NCBI GenBank assembly: GCA_950295325.1
Contig: OX485806.1
Span: forward strand, 50,217,169 to 50,281,168
From: Polytrichum commune
Taxonomy: Eukaryota > Streptophyta > Polytrichopsida > Polytrichales > Polytrichaceae
Length of the DNA stretch: 64,000 bases
Reading direction: 5' to 3'
The position numbers and the translations under genes were made by a program. The notes under the pieces are model-generated. The model did no database searches and was not told the DNA's origin. It saw only the letters and a list, made by a program, of their open reading frames with translations. Positions 1 through 11,900 of the stretch are shown piece after piece (within the stretch, counting starts at the first letter, position 1; each line of letters opens with the position of its first letter).

Positions 1-1004
1 CAAATCCAAATTTTAAATGTTTTCCTAGGTTTGTTTGTAACAAAATCTAAACAAAAGGCATTTACCTCAAGAATATCATCAATAATAACGTTCGCCCTAG
101 ATTTTTCCATTGGAGTAACATGATTCATTCAAACTGCATGCACCTCATCATCATCCCAATGTTCATGCAAATGGTGGCGTTGTTATAAGTAGCCAAAGAC
201 AACATCAAGGTAATTAAAAATCAAGTACAAAGATTTGGAGATGAATAACATAAAAAATAAGATTATGATGAAAATTCATGCAACATATATTTATGGGTCA
301 CTCACACCATAGTGGGAAGAATGGTTTTGTAATTGTCGATAAGGTCTATATCTTAGTTTAATATAATTTGGTCATTGTCATTACAACACTCAAATTAGTA
401 GATGCACGTATGAATCATTATACATATCAGAACCACTAAATTGTTAAGGAGTTTAATTACAACTCTTTATGAATAAGGCATAAGTATTTACAAAAATCAA
501 CATGACAAAGGTAAGTTAATAAACCATTTCAATATAGGATGCCCATTTATCAACACACTCATGCAAAACAAAACTTACAAGATATTGGGAATGATTAAAT
601 ACAAAAACCAAGAATAAAGTCGCAAAATTCAATATTCCCAAGAAGTGAAGGTTCCAAGTGAAATTTATACAACCTAAAATAAAATCTAGTTGACACTAAA
701 ATGATATTCTTCACACAACTCCAAACTAGCTTGAATATTTTCTATGAAAACAATGAGAACTAAGGCCCTTATTGATAGGTCCAACTAGATATGACCATCA
801 TACAACTCCACCCATTGCACATTGGGAGTACATGTAGACCACCTGGTACTGTTGATGTTACCAACCACATTGCCAATGTATTAAGATCTCCATGGCAATA
901 TATGAGTTCATGGAATGACTTAGATTTAATAGTTGTCTCCCAAAAAATCACTTTCAATCCCAAGGTCTTCATTGATGCTATAGAAATTTATTAATTTGTG
1001 CCAG
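1..1004. other. AT-rich stretch without recognised gene
   Basis: Only short, low-complexity open frames occur here on either strand, and none resembles a known family. I see no RNA gene, terminal repeat or tandem array. Confidence 0.6.
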
Positions 1005-2887
1005 ACCCCGTATGTGTCGCAACCCTTGCTTGTTGTAGTTAGGTTTTTCATCCAGGGTTCCAGCTCGAAAAACACCCAGGGAAAACTAAATGAGTGTCAG
1101 ATGTATCTTTAGTTTGTCACGATAAGGTCAATTGATAGTTCAAAGGGGTGATGGAATGGGTTTAACACTTAATTATCACAATTAATCTATTCTCATGTGA
1201 CTTGACTTGTTGCTTTCTCACCATATATGGATTTATTCATTATACATGTGGTGATACTGCTTAACATATTTCCATCCTTATAAAAATTAGGCCTTAGTAA
1301 ATTTTTAGAAAAATCTAGTTACAAACGACAGAACCACGAACCGGGAACTAAGCGAGAAGCGTCTTGAGCGAATCGGGTCAGAACAATCACAGTCTAGTAC
1401 CGAGTCACAAGTAAGCGTCCAGTTCCAAGTTCCAAGTAAGCGTCTAGTAACCAGTTCCAAGTAACTAGTAACCAATGTCCAGTAATCGTCTTAGAGTATC
1501 AGAGAAACGTCTAGTCACATTAGCGTAAGAGGAGAGATAGGCTTTATACTTACCTTTGCTAGCTATCCCAATCGATATGGGTTATGTGGGCATAGCTCCT
1601 CCTAACTCCACAGCTCCTCCTCCTTTTAGACGAGTTATTCTCTTCCTGACTTCGCGATTTCTCCTCTCATTCGACGTTAACTCAATTCTCCCCGCTGCAG
1701 CTCTGTGGTGAATTTATCTTGCAAACAAAGCGATCACCTGCATCAACACCCAAGGATTTTTCTGTTTCGCCGCGTCGTCACTTACTTTTAAAGACGATCA
1801 GATTTTCACAATCTTTCCCCGTTAGCTCTGTCTTTGCGTTCATGTGGACAAACTATTTTTCAAACAATTTCTCGGATCGAGTTCTGCTCTTGGACCCCAT
1901 CTTTACAGAATCCTTCCTCCCTTCTTAGAATTCGGGAGATCCGCATAAGACACCTCGGACTTCTTTGTTTGAAGAGTACCAGAAGAAAATATATCTCCAT
2001 ACTCCGGGTGACTTATGGCATTAAACTGGTACTCATAAGTTTATCTTCTCGAAAATCAATTCAATCACATCATGGGAGTAATTGGGGAGTCGAGGAATGT
2101 AAACAAATATCTTTCCCATTTATCTTCTTGCTGCCAGAACTAAGATGACCGACCTTAACTGTTAAGGTTCTCACAATGAAGTGGCTGGTCGTGTTTCTTT
2201 CTCAATTTGACTTTTTCCCACCCTGAAGTTTCTTGTAGTGATTCACTTATCTGTTTGAAACATTTATCAGAGGTATTACAAGAATAAGTCAAACTTACTC
2301 ATGTGTTGGGTTCTTTCATTCCGCGAGAGCGAGGGGACCGAGAATCCGAATGTAAACTGTGATCCTCTTCGTATCAATATATTAATCGGTCTTTATGCAA
2401 TTAATACTTCCCAGTTAACAGATTATTGATCACCCGGAACTTCACATCCAATTACTTCACTCATCAGGAAATTACTCTTCTAAAGTTCCAACCTTAATAT
2501 ACTATCAGAGTATTCCTCATTCATTCTGTATTCACTACAGACACAAACCATGTTCTTATCTCTATAAGAGCTTCACACTCATATAATGGAACTCTTCACA
2601 AGCCCCATTCGCAAACTCCTCTCACCAGTCAGTCAACTTATGATTCTTTATTTGTTTGAAGGTATTTGGTTGGACTTAGTATGGGTGAATCACACACTTC
2701 CCTTGCGTAAGAGTTTCACACTCAAGGAAGAGGGTTAAGGATAAACCATATTACTCTTTCTAACCAGGAAGGTAATGCACTACTCAAATTTCAAGTATAC
2801 AATATTCTCAGACAGGGGAGTTAAAGTGTGTGGAGAATAAAGGAATTTGGATGTTAATCAAACGTGTATCACAATAAAATCCTCGGG
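1005..2887. other. GC-richer unassigned stretch next to the 5' LTR
   Basis: This stretch is richer in GC and in C/T tracts than the preceding kilobase and ends abruptly at the LTR of the intact gypsy element. Around 1385-1470 it holds short degenerate direct repeats built on AAGTAAGCGTC and CAGTTCCAAGT. The start (around 1040) shares the word GTAGTTAGGTTTTT with another GC-richer block at about 32750. It may be a remnant of a retroelement LTR, but no partner repeat or coding domain is visible, so it stays unassigned. Confidence 0.3.
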
Positions 2888-3559
2888 TGTGAGCCCAAAA
2901 GGGTGCCCACATTTAGTCTTAGACCCTTGAAACGTTAGTTGATGCACTTTGAAGTAGCATGTTACTTCACAAAAATATAAAAAGAGTGAAATGTTAGTCT
3001 TAGAAGTACCATGTTGTAAGAGGCTAGGATGTGAGTTGTTATTGTGTTTTTACCTTCGGAAGGATTTGAGTGAATGAGGATAGGTAAGGAGAACTTGGAT
3101 TGAGTAGTTAGTGAGTAGGCTAGTACAAATGGATGGAGACAACCAAAGTGACTCAAGAGGCAAGTGCATTCGAATTGGGATGAATGGAGGATCACATGGA
3201 GCGCACAAGTGGACCACCTCATCATGGCCACTTAATGGGGAAGGCCCAAGGAATAATGCAAGGTGGAGGATAAGCAAATTCTCAAAGCACCAATCAAATC
3301 ACGAGTTAGGCATCGTGGTTTGAATTAAGTGGTGAGCGACGATTTGGGAAAGTAAGGGGAGAAAGTTATGGCGGCGGAAAGCGAAGGAGGCTAAGTTTGG
3401 GTTGAAGCATCCCAAGTTTGGTAAAGTGTGGTAGGTAGAAAGCCAAGGCTAGTTAAATGTTCGAATTAGGATCCTTGTTGATCATTTGAGGGAGGAAGGC
3501 TTAGAAGATAGGATTGGCGCCTACTAAGTAGGAGGAAATCTCAAGGGCTTATCGTGAGC

Positions 3560-3596
3560 CTTGAGGGTGCTCACCCCCTCAAGCTTACTATATAAT
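3560..3596 (+). promoter_or_regulatory. putative LTR promoter: hairpin plus TATA box
   Basis: TATATAAT at 3589-3596 is a good plant TATA box and is followed by a C/T-rich stretch typical of plant start sites, so transcription may begin near 3620-3630. Directly upstream, CTTGAGGG (3560-3567) and CCCTCAAG (3576-3583) form an 8-bp inverted repeat with an 8-base loop. The same arrangement recurs in the 3' LTR at 12919-12955. Promoter activity is inferred from sequence only. Confidence 0.5.
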
Positions 3597-4104
3597 CCCT
3601 CATTCTTCCCTCACTCATCCTCTCTTTCCTTTGTGCTCCAAGGCACCCCACGAGTTATAAGTGTGGGTGTGGGAAGCCATATTGGAGCACATGTGTGTGC
3701 TTAGTTTTTAGTTTGAGAGCCAAGGCTTGTTAGCCTTGAAGAGGGCTTGACCTCTTGGTAGAATTAGTGTTGACGTGAAGGATTTTAAAGTTAATTCATG
3801 ATTCCAATTTGTGGTACTTAAAGTTCATGTTTTGAATACACGCGGTTGCAAGTTCCATGTTTAAGAGTTGAGCACTTGATGTTGTGATGAGTGCAAAAAT
3901 ATACTTGTGTGGATTAGTTAGTCTTAGTGAAGTTAGGAAATTCTCTCTCCCCCTCTCCTCTCTAGGATTTTAGGATTTTAGGATTAGAGAAGAATTGTGT
4001 GATTAGAAAGGGGTTGTTAGTAGAATTAGGGAAATTAGGTAGGAAGATTAGTTAAGGGCTTGAATAATTAGTGAGGTAGTTGGGGATTACAACTACAAAG
4101 TTGT

Positions 4105-4340
4105 GGGTTCATGAAGGAGCTGGGTTTATGAAGGAGCTGGGTTTGTTTAGTTAGAAAGTAAAGAGCTGGGTTTATGAAGGATCTGGGTTTGTTTAGTTAG
4201 AAGCTAAGGAGCTGGGTTTATGAAGGAGCTGGGTTTGTTTAGTTAGAAGCTAAGAAGCTGGGTTTATGAAGGAGCTGGGTTTATGAAGGAGCTAGGTTTA
4301 TGTAATTAGAAAGTAAAGAGATGGGTTCATGAAGGAGCTT
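4105..4340 (+). repeat. minisatellite inside the 5' LTR
   Basis: The unit ATGAAGGAGCTGGGTTT is repeated many times, alternating with GTTTAGTTAGAAGCTAAGG spacers, which gives a higher-order unit of roughly 57 bp. The 3' LTR has the same array at 13464-13699. Confidence 0.85.
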
Positions 4341-4621
4341 AGTAGATAGCCTACCTAATTAGCTCATAGACAAGTAGTTAGTTACATTATGCTAGTTAGT
4401 GTTATGTGTGGCTTTCACAAGTAAATGTATTTGAGATTGACTATAGAGAATAGTGTTTTTTTTTTAACACTTGCATCCTCTCTTTAAAAATAAACCACGT
4501 GCACAACTTAATGGAGAATGTGGAGCACTCTCGCGATGGCAAGACAAAGGAAGCAAAGACCAAAGGTGCGAGGGAGAGATTGACATAAGTCACATAAGTA
4601 TTTCTTAATACTTAAAGGCTT

Positions 4622-4834
4622 ATGTACGGTATGGAGACACAAAGTGAGACCTCTTATAGTAGCGATACGGAATACACAAGTGATAGTTCAAGTGGTAGTA
4701 TAGAGTCAACGGCACGGACTCCATTTAGGAGAGGGATATCCTTAAGGGCTTGTGTAGCTAAAGCAGCCGGATGGACGTTAGAAGCAAACAAAGACAAAAT
4801 AGCACCCGAGCATAAGGAGGTTAAAATAACATAG
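4622..4834 (+). other. 70-codon open frame inside the LTR
   Basis: An ATG-initiated frame of 70 codons, rich in serine and threonine at its start and in lysine at its end, lies downstream of the putative start site and upstream of the primer-binding site. It is identical in the 3' LTR (13981-14193). It resembles no family I know. It could be a chance frame or a short upstream reading frame in the element's leader. Confidence 0.2.
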
Positions 4835-5041
4835 TTAACTTGTGCATTCTCCACATACGTATTGAAATCGTACATTGAGTTGTTAAAAGTGAAATTCCAG
4901 TTAAATCCAAGACCACTTGAAGGGTGAACCTTGCACTATGGACTCATCCAAGTCCAAATCCAATACCGCGGAGGAATGTGAGCCCAAACCCACTACTCGG
5001 ACTACGGACGCTTAAGGGTGGGGGGTTTGGCCTCACATAAT

Positions 5042-5059
5042 TGGTGCGTCCGCCGGGAG
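5042..5059 (+). other. primer-binding site of gypsy element
   Basis: Four bases after the LTR comes TGGTGCGTCCGCCGGGAG. It begins with the TGG that pairs with the CCA end of a tRNA. It partly resembles the tRNA-Asp type site of other plant Tat/Athila elements but has several mismatches, so I do not name the tRNA. The minus-strand element at 52199 has a related site beginning TGGTGCG. Confidence 0.7.
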
Positions 5060-5945
5060 CGAAGCGGAAGGTAGTTACAAGACTTGGAGGCGACTAGGAG
5101 ACTTGGAGGCAACTAGGAGAAATTGGAGACACAAACTTGAGAGAAGGGAAGGAGCACCCGAAACTCGGTAAGTATTCTCTCTTTGGGTTACATTTGAATT
5201 CATTGTATTTCAACTATTCCTTGGAATGAATTGCATTGTCAATTACGCAAATTCATTTTTGAGGAAGGAGCGCGGCGAAGGTACGTCCTCAACCTTTTTG
5301 GGGATTTGCTAAGAACTTAAAAGGAACCTATAACCGAGTAGCTCATTAAAACATTAGAGGGTAAATTCACCTTAGGACATTGAACTTTGACACTCACCTC
5401 GGGTGAGTCTCAAAGTTTTGGGAGTTGTCATTTCATGCTCTAGATTAAATTAATATTTCACAAAGTTTATGGTGTTGTTACATTGAGTCACGATTGAGGG
5501 GAGTGCTAACTCACAGGGGGATGCGATTGCTCAAGGTATGTTTATTTCTTCAAAGTGAACTCATTAACTAATTAAGGAATGCCTTTTGTACTCGTGATTG
5601 TTGTTATCCGTTGTAGAGGGTAATTCCCGAATTGTGGATGGTGTGAGAAGTTGAAGGGTGAAGCCTCGACTTTTAACATAATCTACTCGGAAGGTCACCC
5701 CCTCACAATCGGTATTGTGGTGAGTGTTAATTTGCGGGAAGGTGCGGAGGTGATGCTCCGACTTAACCAAAAAATTAACATGAACATGCCTATCCCCTAT
5801 TGGGATTCTTTCACCTAAGTGGGCTTGCAGGTTATTTTCCTCACCTCCTAAAAAAATTATAACCACACCAAGATAAGTGAAAATATTAAGAGGGGAATTG
5901 CTAGGATTATGTGTGGTCAAGTGAGGGTCGATCGATTCTTATGGA
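5060..5945 (+). other. 5' untranslated leader of gypsy element
   Basis: About 0.9 kb lies between the primer-binding site and the gag-pol start. It begins with a short duplicated word (ACTTGGAGGC, near 5083 and 5101) and contains no convincing frame on the + strand. Packaging signals would be expected here but cannot be identified by eye. Confidence 0.5.
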
Positions 5946-8900
5946 ATGCAAGGTAGGACTCGCTCACAAAAACCAAGTTTGATAGTAGGACTAGAGAAAT
6001 CTACTCGAAAGAGGCGGTCCTCTAAAATCAGTGATAGATTAGAACAAGATAATGTTAGAATAGAGAGTTGTTTGAACGTCGAACCTAGGACTAGGTCAAT
6101 TCTAGACACCTTAGAACTCGGAGCTCAACTTGAAGAGGAGATCACTCCCTCCAAATTGAGTGGTGAGACTTCTTCGGAAAATTACACACTTAGAGAAGAA
6201 TTCCCGGTAGAAGTTGATAGGGGATTGTTGAATAGTTCACCGGTCACCATGGCCGAGGAACGGGGGATGGATCCACCACCCATACCCCCAATTCCGCCCA
6301 TACCTCCTATACCTCCAATAGACCCATTGGTTAGGCCAAGAGGCCTACCAATTGTGGTTCCACAAAATTTAGCGGCGATGGATATGCCATCTCATCTCCC
6401 TAAATTTTATGGGACCAAGGATGAGGACCCCTCTCGGCACATGGAACGGTATATCGAACGGTTGGCTAGCTTCCTCATAACCGACCCGGGTTATTGGTTA
6501 GTGTGGTTTCCTACCACTCTAGAGGGGGAAGCCTATGAATGGTATCGGGATCATGCCGAGGGACATTTTAGGGGATGGGAACAATTACAAAGGGAGTTTC
6601 TTAACGAATTTAGGCCGGAAGTGGGTCAAAGTACCGCATTAAGGGCATTGTCGTCATTGAAGCAAGGAAGGGAGGAAGAAATTTCGGCTTACATTAGGAG
6701 GTTTGATTTAGTGTGCACTAGATTTGTGGGTACCATGCTCAACGACGACACGCTAAAGCAATTTTTCATTCAAGGGTTTTTTAAGTCCGGAACTATTAGG
6801 GGTGTTCTAGAAAGGAATCCCTTGACCTTGGCGGATGCCAAGCGTGCGGCTAGAGATATTGAAAACTTGGATAAAGATCACGAAAGGCTATGGAGAAGGG
6901 AGGATGAATTGATCCCACAATTCATCCCCATACGCCCTAGGGTGGTAGCGGTAGAACCCGCTAAGTATGAGAACCAAATTCCATATGCCATTGTGGACAC
7001 CGGTCCCCGACCTTTAGCGGTTAGGGAACCGGCACCTCTTTTGGCACTACCGGCCCCTAGAACGGATCCACACTTGGAGGAGGTTGAGAGAAGACTAGGT
7101 GCTAGCCAACTAGGATTCCAAGAGGCTATGATAAAACAAATGCAAAGCCTCACGGATCAAATGTCATTAATGATCCGGAGTCAACAACCGGGGCCTCCAC
7201 CCCCGGTTGAGTCGGGTAGGCATTCTTCCGGATTATGGTGTGTCCAATGTGGCCAACCGGGCCACACGCGTCAATTTTGTAGAAGTGGACAAAACCGTGA
7301 CCAAAGAGGAAACGGTAACCCACCTCAACAAAATCAACGAGGTCAAGCGCCACCTCACTATGGAAATGGAAGCAATAGAGGACCACAACCTAGAGGGCAA
7401 GGTGGCCAAAATTTAGAGAAGAAGGAATTTCATCCCTTTTGTGGAAGGTGGCACGCTCAAGGACAATGTTGGTCCGAAGGTCAAGAGTTTAATTGTAGCA
7501 ATTGTGGAGGAAGTCATCCCTCGGATACGTGTCGCCAATCGGACAAAATAATTAATGTCCCTTACCCGGTGGCTAATCCACAACAACAAGCAAGGGATAA
7601 TATGCGAGGTGCTAGGCCACAAGGAGTACCGGCCAATGAACTTAGGCCACCTAACTTATACTATGACCATAGTAATGCTAGGCAAACTTTTCATCCACCG
7701 GCGGGCTTGCAAACTACAACCGGTTACATTCCAATACAAAATAGACAAGGAGTTCCACCTAATGGTAGTAACGGGAGACAAGCGCCTCCAACGGATCCGG
7801 GACCATCTAACTCCCAAGATGTTAGGTTCATGGATGGAGTGTTGGAGGCCACATGTGATGACATGCTTCCTCTCCCAACGAGAATTGGAGAGGAGCAAAG
7901 TCAATGGCCTCCTCACACCAATGCTATTACATATGAGTTAGTGAAGGGTAAGGGTGTGGTTGAAGAAGCACCTGCACTAGCGGTAACTACTAGGGCTAGG
8001 AGAGGGGATGCCCCGTTGGAGGTAGGAATAGGAGAGCAAGGAAATTACTCTTCGGATGAAGAGATTAATCTCTCCGAGTTGCATAGGGTAGCTAGAAGAG
8101 CTACTAAGGATGTGGAGAGGGAAAATATAATTTTACAAGATAGGGAGAGGACTAATGCGGTACATGACTTGGATAATAGCGATGTGGGTGAATGGGAAGG
8201 ACCGGGGGTTCCCGTAGACGAATTCGACGTAGTGGGTAATTCTAAGGTGGAAAGATGTACCGGGTACGACTTGTGGACGGACCTTAGTACACTCAAGGCG
8301 GATATTACTTTCGGCCAACTATTGGAAATTTCACCCACGGCAAGGAAAACATTAAAGGAGGGAATGCCGGTACACAAGAGGATGAGGAAGGTGAAAGCTA
8401 AAATAGCCGCTAGGATCCAATCACAAGGTGGAAGAGACGTGAAAGCTATAGAAATAGAAGTTGTTATAGTAGATAAGGTGGTTCCTAATGTGCTAGTCGA
8501 CGGAGGGAGTAGTCTAAATATACTACCGGAGGATACTATGAAAAAATTGGGACTTGGACTCACGGGGCCTTCACCTTTGGTCATAAATATGGCAAATCAA
8601 AGTTCGACTACGCCTTTGGGGATGATCAAGGATTGTAGAATGACTACGGGAGGTGAGGAGTACTTGGTCACCTTCCATGTCATTAAAATGCACTCCAACA
8701 AGGACACCTTCCCCATTTTGCTAGGTAGGCCTTGGTTGCGGATGGCGAATGCTATGGTCAATTGGGGTGGACCTAAACCATCCATCACTTATGGTCCGGA
8801 GGGTAATAGGGTCATAGTGTCCATTGGTTCATTAGAAGGATGGATGAAGAAGGAGATGTATTTGCCATTGGAGAAGGAAATTGATGACTTAAACGAGAAT

Positions 8901-11900
8901 GAGATTGGCAAGGCATTGGTGGGAGTCGTCCATCCCGAAGGTCAAAGGGTTGTTATAGATTCGGGCTCGGGAAGTCTAGGTCCTAATTTTTACAATTATG
9001 GGGATAATGGGGATTATGCCCAATGGCTAAGGGAGTACCCCGAGTCCGAGGTTGATGTGATGGTTACATTTCACCAAGTAGGCTTAGGGAGTGAATTTCC
9101 TAGTGTTAGTTTAGGAGAGGGCTCATTGTTGGAGCCATGTGAGGTGCTCACCGAGGAAGAGTGGATTAGCGGTGGGTTAACACCTTGGGTAGATGACGTG
9201 GAAGAGGGTGAGGTTAGTTTAATTCATGTAGATGGGACTCAAGAGGAGGATGTGATTATTGAGTCATCGAAATTGGAGGAGCCTTTACATTTCAAGACCA
9301 CGTCTACGGGGATAGTTGTAGGTCAAGATGTGAAAGATTACCCCAATGTGCCTTCCGATTGGTATCGGAACAAAGAGGAACAAGCACATGTGTCGGAAGC
9401 GGATTGGCGGTACGTGGATGTGAAATTAAAGAATGGAAAAACCCGACAAATGAAGATGGGCTCCAAATTGGGGGAGAAAGAGGTTAGGGAGTATAGCAAT
9501 TTGGTGGATGAGTTTAGTGATACTTTTGCATGGTCCTACGATGAGCTTAAGGGAATTCCTAGGGAAATGGTAGAGCACCGGATTCCTTTAATTCCGGGGG
9601 CGAGGCCAATTAGACAAAAGGAGAGGAGGATGAATCCTCAATTGCAATTGTTGGTGAAAGCGGAATTGGAAAGGTTATTGAAGGCCGGGTTTATCAAGCC
9701 GGTGGAAATCACGGATTGGGTTTCTCCTATGGTCTTAGTAAAGAAAAAAAATGGGAAATTAAGGGTTTGTGTCGACTATAGGAAATTGAATTCGTGCACA
9801 CAAAAGGATCACTTCCCCTTACCTTTTATCACCTTGTTGCTTGAGGAGGTTGGAGGTCATTCGCGATATACCTTTATGGATGGGTATGCGGGTTATAATC
9901 AAATTTCCATAGCCCTCCAAGATATCCATAAAACGGCTTTTACTACACCTTGGGGTACTTTTGTGTGGGTAGTGATGCCATTTGGGTTATGTAATGCCCC
10001 GGCTACTTTCCAACGATTAGTAATGTATATCTTCACCGACTTGTTGTTCAAATCCATGACCGTCTTTGTGGACGATTTTAGCACACAAAGTAATGTGGAT
10101 GATCACCTACATTGTGTTAGGGAGGCATTGGTTAGGTGTAGGAAGATGAGGTTAGCATTGAACCCGGATAAGACATTTTTGGGAGTGAATAAGGGAGTGT
10201 TGTTGGGTTATGTTGTTAGTGAGAAAGGTAGAGAACCCGATCCGGATAAGATTGCGGCCATAAGCGACTTGGCAACTCCAACCAATTCCAAGGGGATCTC
10301 TAAGTTGTTAGGACATGTGGGATGGTACCGGGAACTTATTCCTAATTTTTCAAAGATAGCGGTGCCCATTACCCATTTGCTCAAAAAGGATGTCAAATTC
10401 GAGTGGACGGATGCTTGTCAAAAAGCCTTTGAGGAATTGCGGGATAGGTTGAGCACCTATCCGGTGTTGATACCACCCAATTGGGGTAAACCTTTTCACG
10501 TCTATTGTGATGCTAGTAATGTGGCAATAGGGAGTGCGCTTTGTCAAGCAACGGGAGAAAAAGAGAAGGATCAACCTATAGCTTATGCGAGTAAGCAATT
10601 GACCCCCGCCGAAAGAAACTACTCTACAACGGAGAGGGAGTGCCTAGCCATGGTGTTTTCCGTTAAAAAGTTTAGGCATTACCTCATGTGCAACCCGGTT
10701 GTATTTTTTGTTGACCACATGGCTATCAAGTATCTAATTAACAAGGCGGAGTTAAGTGGTAGGTTAGCTAGGTGGGTTTTGTTATTAGAAGAATTCGACT
10801 ACACGGTGGAATATAAACCGGGTCGTATGCATTTACAAGCGGACCACTTGTCTAGGTTGTCGGAGGAGATAGGAAAAAATCCGGTAAATGATATGTTAGT
10901 AGATGATAGCCTCTTTGTGGTCACTTCTACACCGGAGTGGTATGCGGGCATAGTGGAATTTCTAACAACCCACAAGTTGCCCAAAGAGTGGACAAAAGAA
11001 GAGAGAAGGAAGGTGAGGGTAAATAGTAGGCAATTTGTTGTAGTGGGCCATAGGTTGTTTAGAAGGGGGTCCGATGGTATTTTACGACGATGCGTGTCAA
11101 AAACGGAGGTTGAAGCGATTTTAATCGCTTGCCACGATAGCGCTTGCGGCGGTCACTTCTCGGGTCAACTCACCGGGCAAAAAATACTTAGAGCGGGCTA
11201 CTTTTGGCCTACACTATTTAAGGACGCCCATGACTACGTAAGGAAATGCGACGCTTGCCAACGGTATGCCCGAGACGACCTTAGAATGGAGATGCCTTTA
11301 CATGTATCATTACCCTTAATTCCTTTCGAAAAATGGGGCATCGACTATGTGGGTGAGGTCCATCCCCAATCTTCAAAAGGAATGAAATATATTGTGGTGG
11401 CAACCGAGTACCTCACCAAGTGGGCGGAAGCCAAAGCGGTGAAGACCGACACGGCGGAACACGCGGCAACATTTATGTACGAAAACATAATTTCGCGGTT
11501 CGGGGTGCCGAAGATCCTAGTAAGCGATAGGGGTACTCACTTTTTGAATGACTTGATTCGAGAGATGACAGAGAAATTTAAAATTGATCACCGGAAGACT
11601 ACTCCCTACCACCCACAAACCAATGGACAAACGGAAAGGGTTAACGGAATTTTGGTGAGTATACTACGCAAGACGGTTATAGACTCGAAGCGGGATTGGG
11701 ATACGAAACTAACGGCGGCACTTTGGGCATACCGTACAACCTATAAGGTAACTACGCGTGCTACACCATTTTCCTTAGTCTATGGTCTTGAAGCGACACT
11801 ACCAATCGAATATGAAGTCGAGTCACTTAGGGTGGCCGTGAGTACGAGACTTACCGAAAGTCAATCCTTACGAAATCGACTAACCGATTTGGAAGCACTT

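Larger units (their letters stand above)
2888..5037 (+). repeat. 5' LTR of intact gypsy element
   Basis: The LTR starts TGTGAG and ends CTCACA. In the lines I compared it matches the 3' copy at 12247-14396 base for base, and the offset never changes, so there is no net indel over 2150 bp. Within it lie a TATA-type promoter, a pyrimidine-rich stretch after it, a minisatellite and a 70-codon open frame. The first 24 bp form an imperfect inverted repeat (TGTGAGCCC against GTGCCCACA). Confidence 0.97.

Noticed and set aside
3961-3985. Telomere-like TTTTAGGATTTTAGGA words in the LTR
   Set aside because: Only two or three imperfect units, present in both LTRs, with no TTTAGGG array.
8045-8584. 179-codon minus-strand frame within gag-pol
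   Set aside because: It is the antisense shadow of the intact polyprotein and has no domain of its own.
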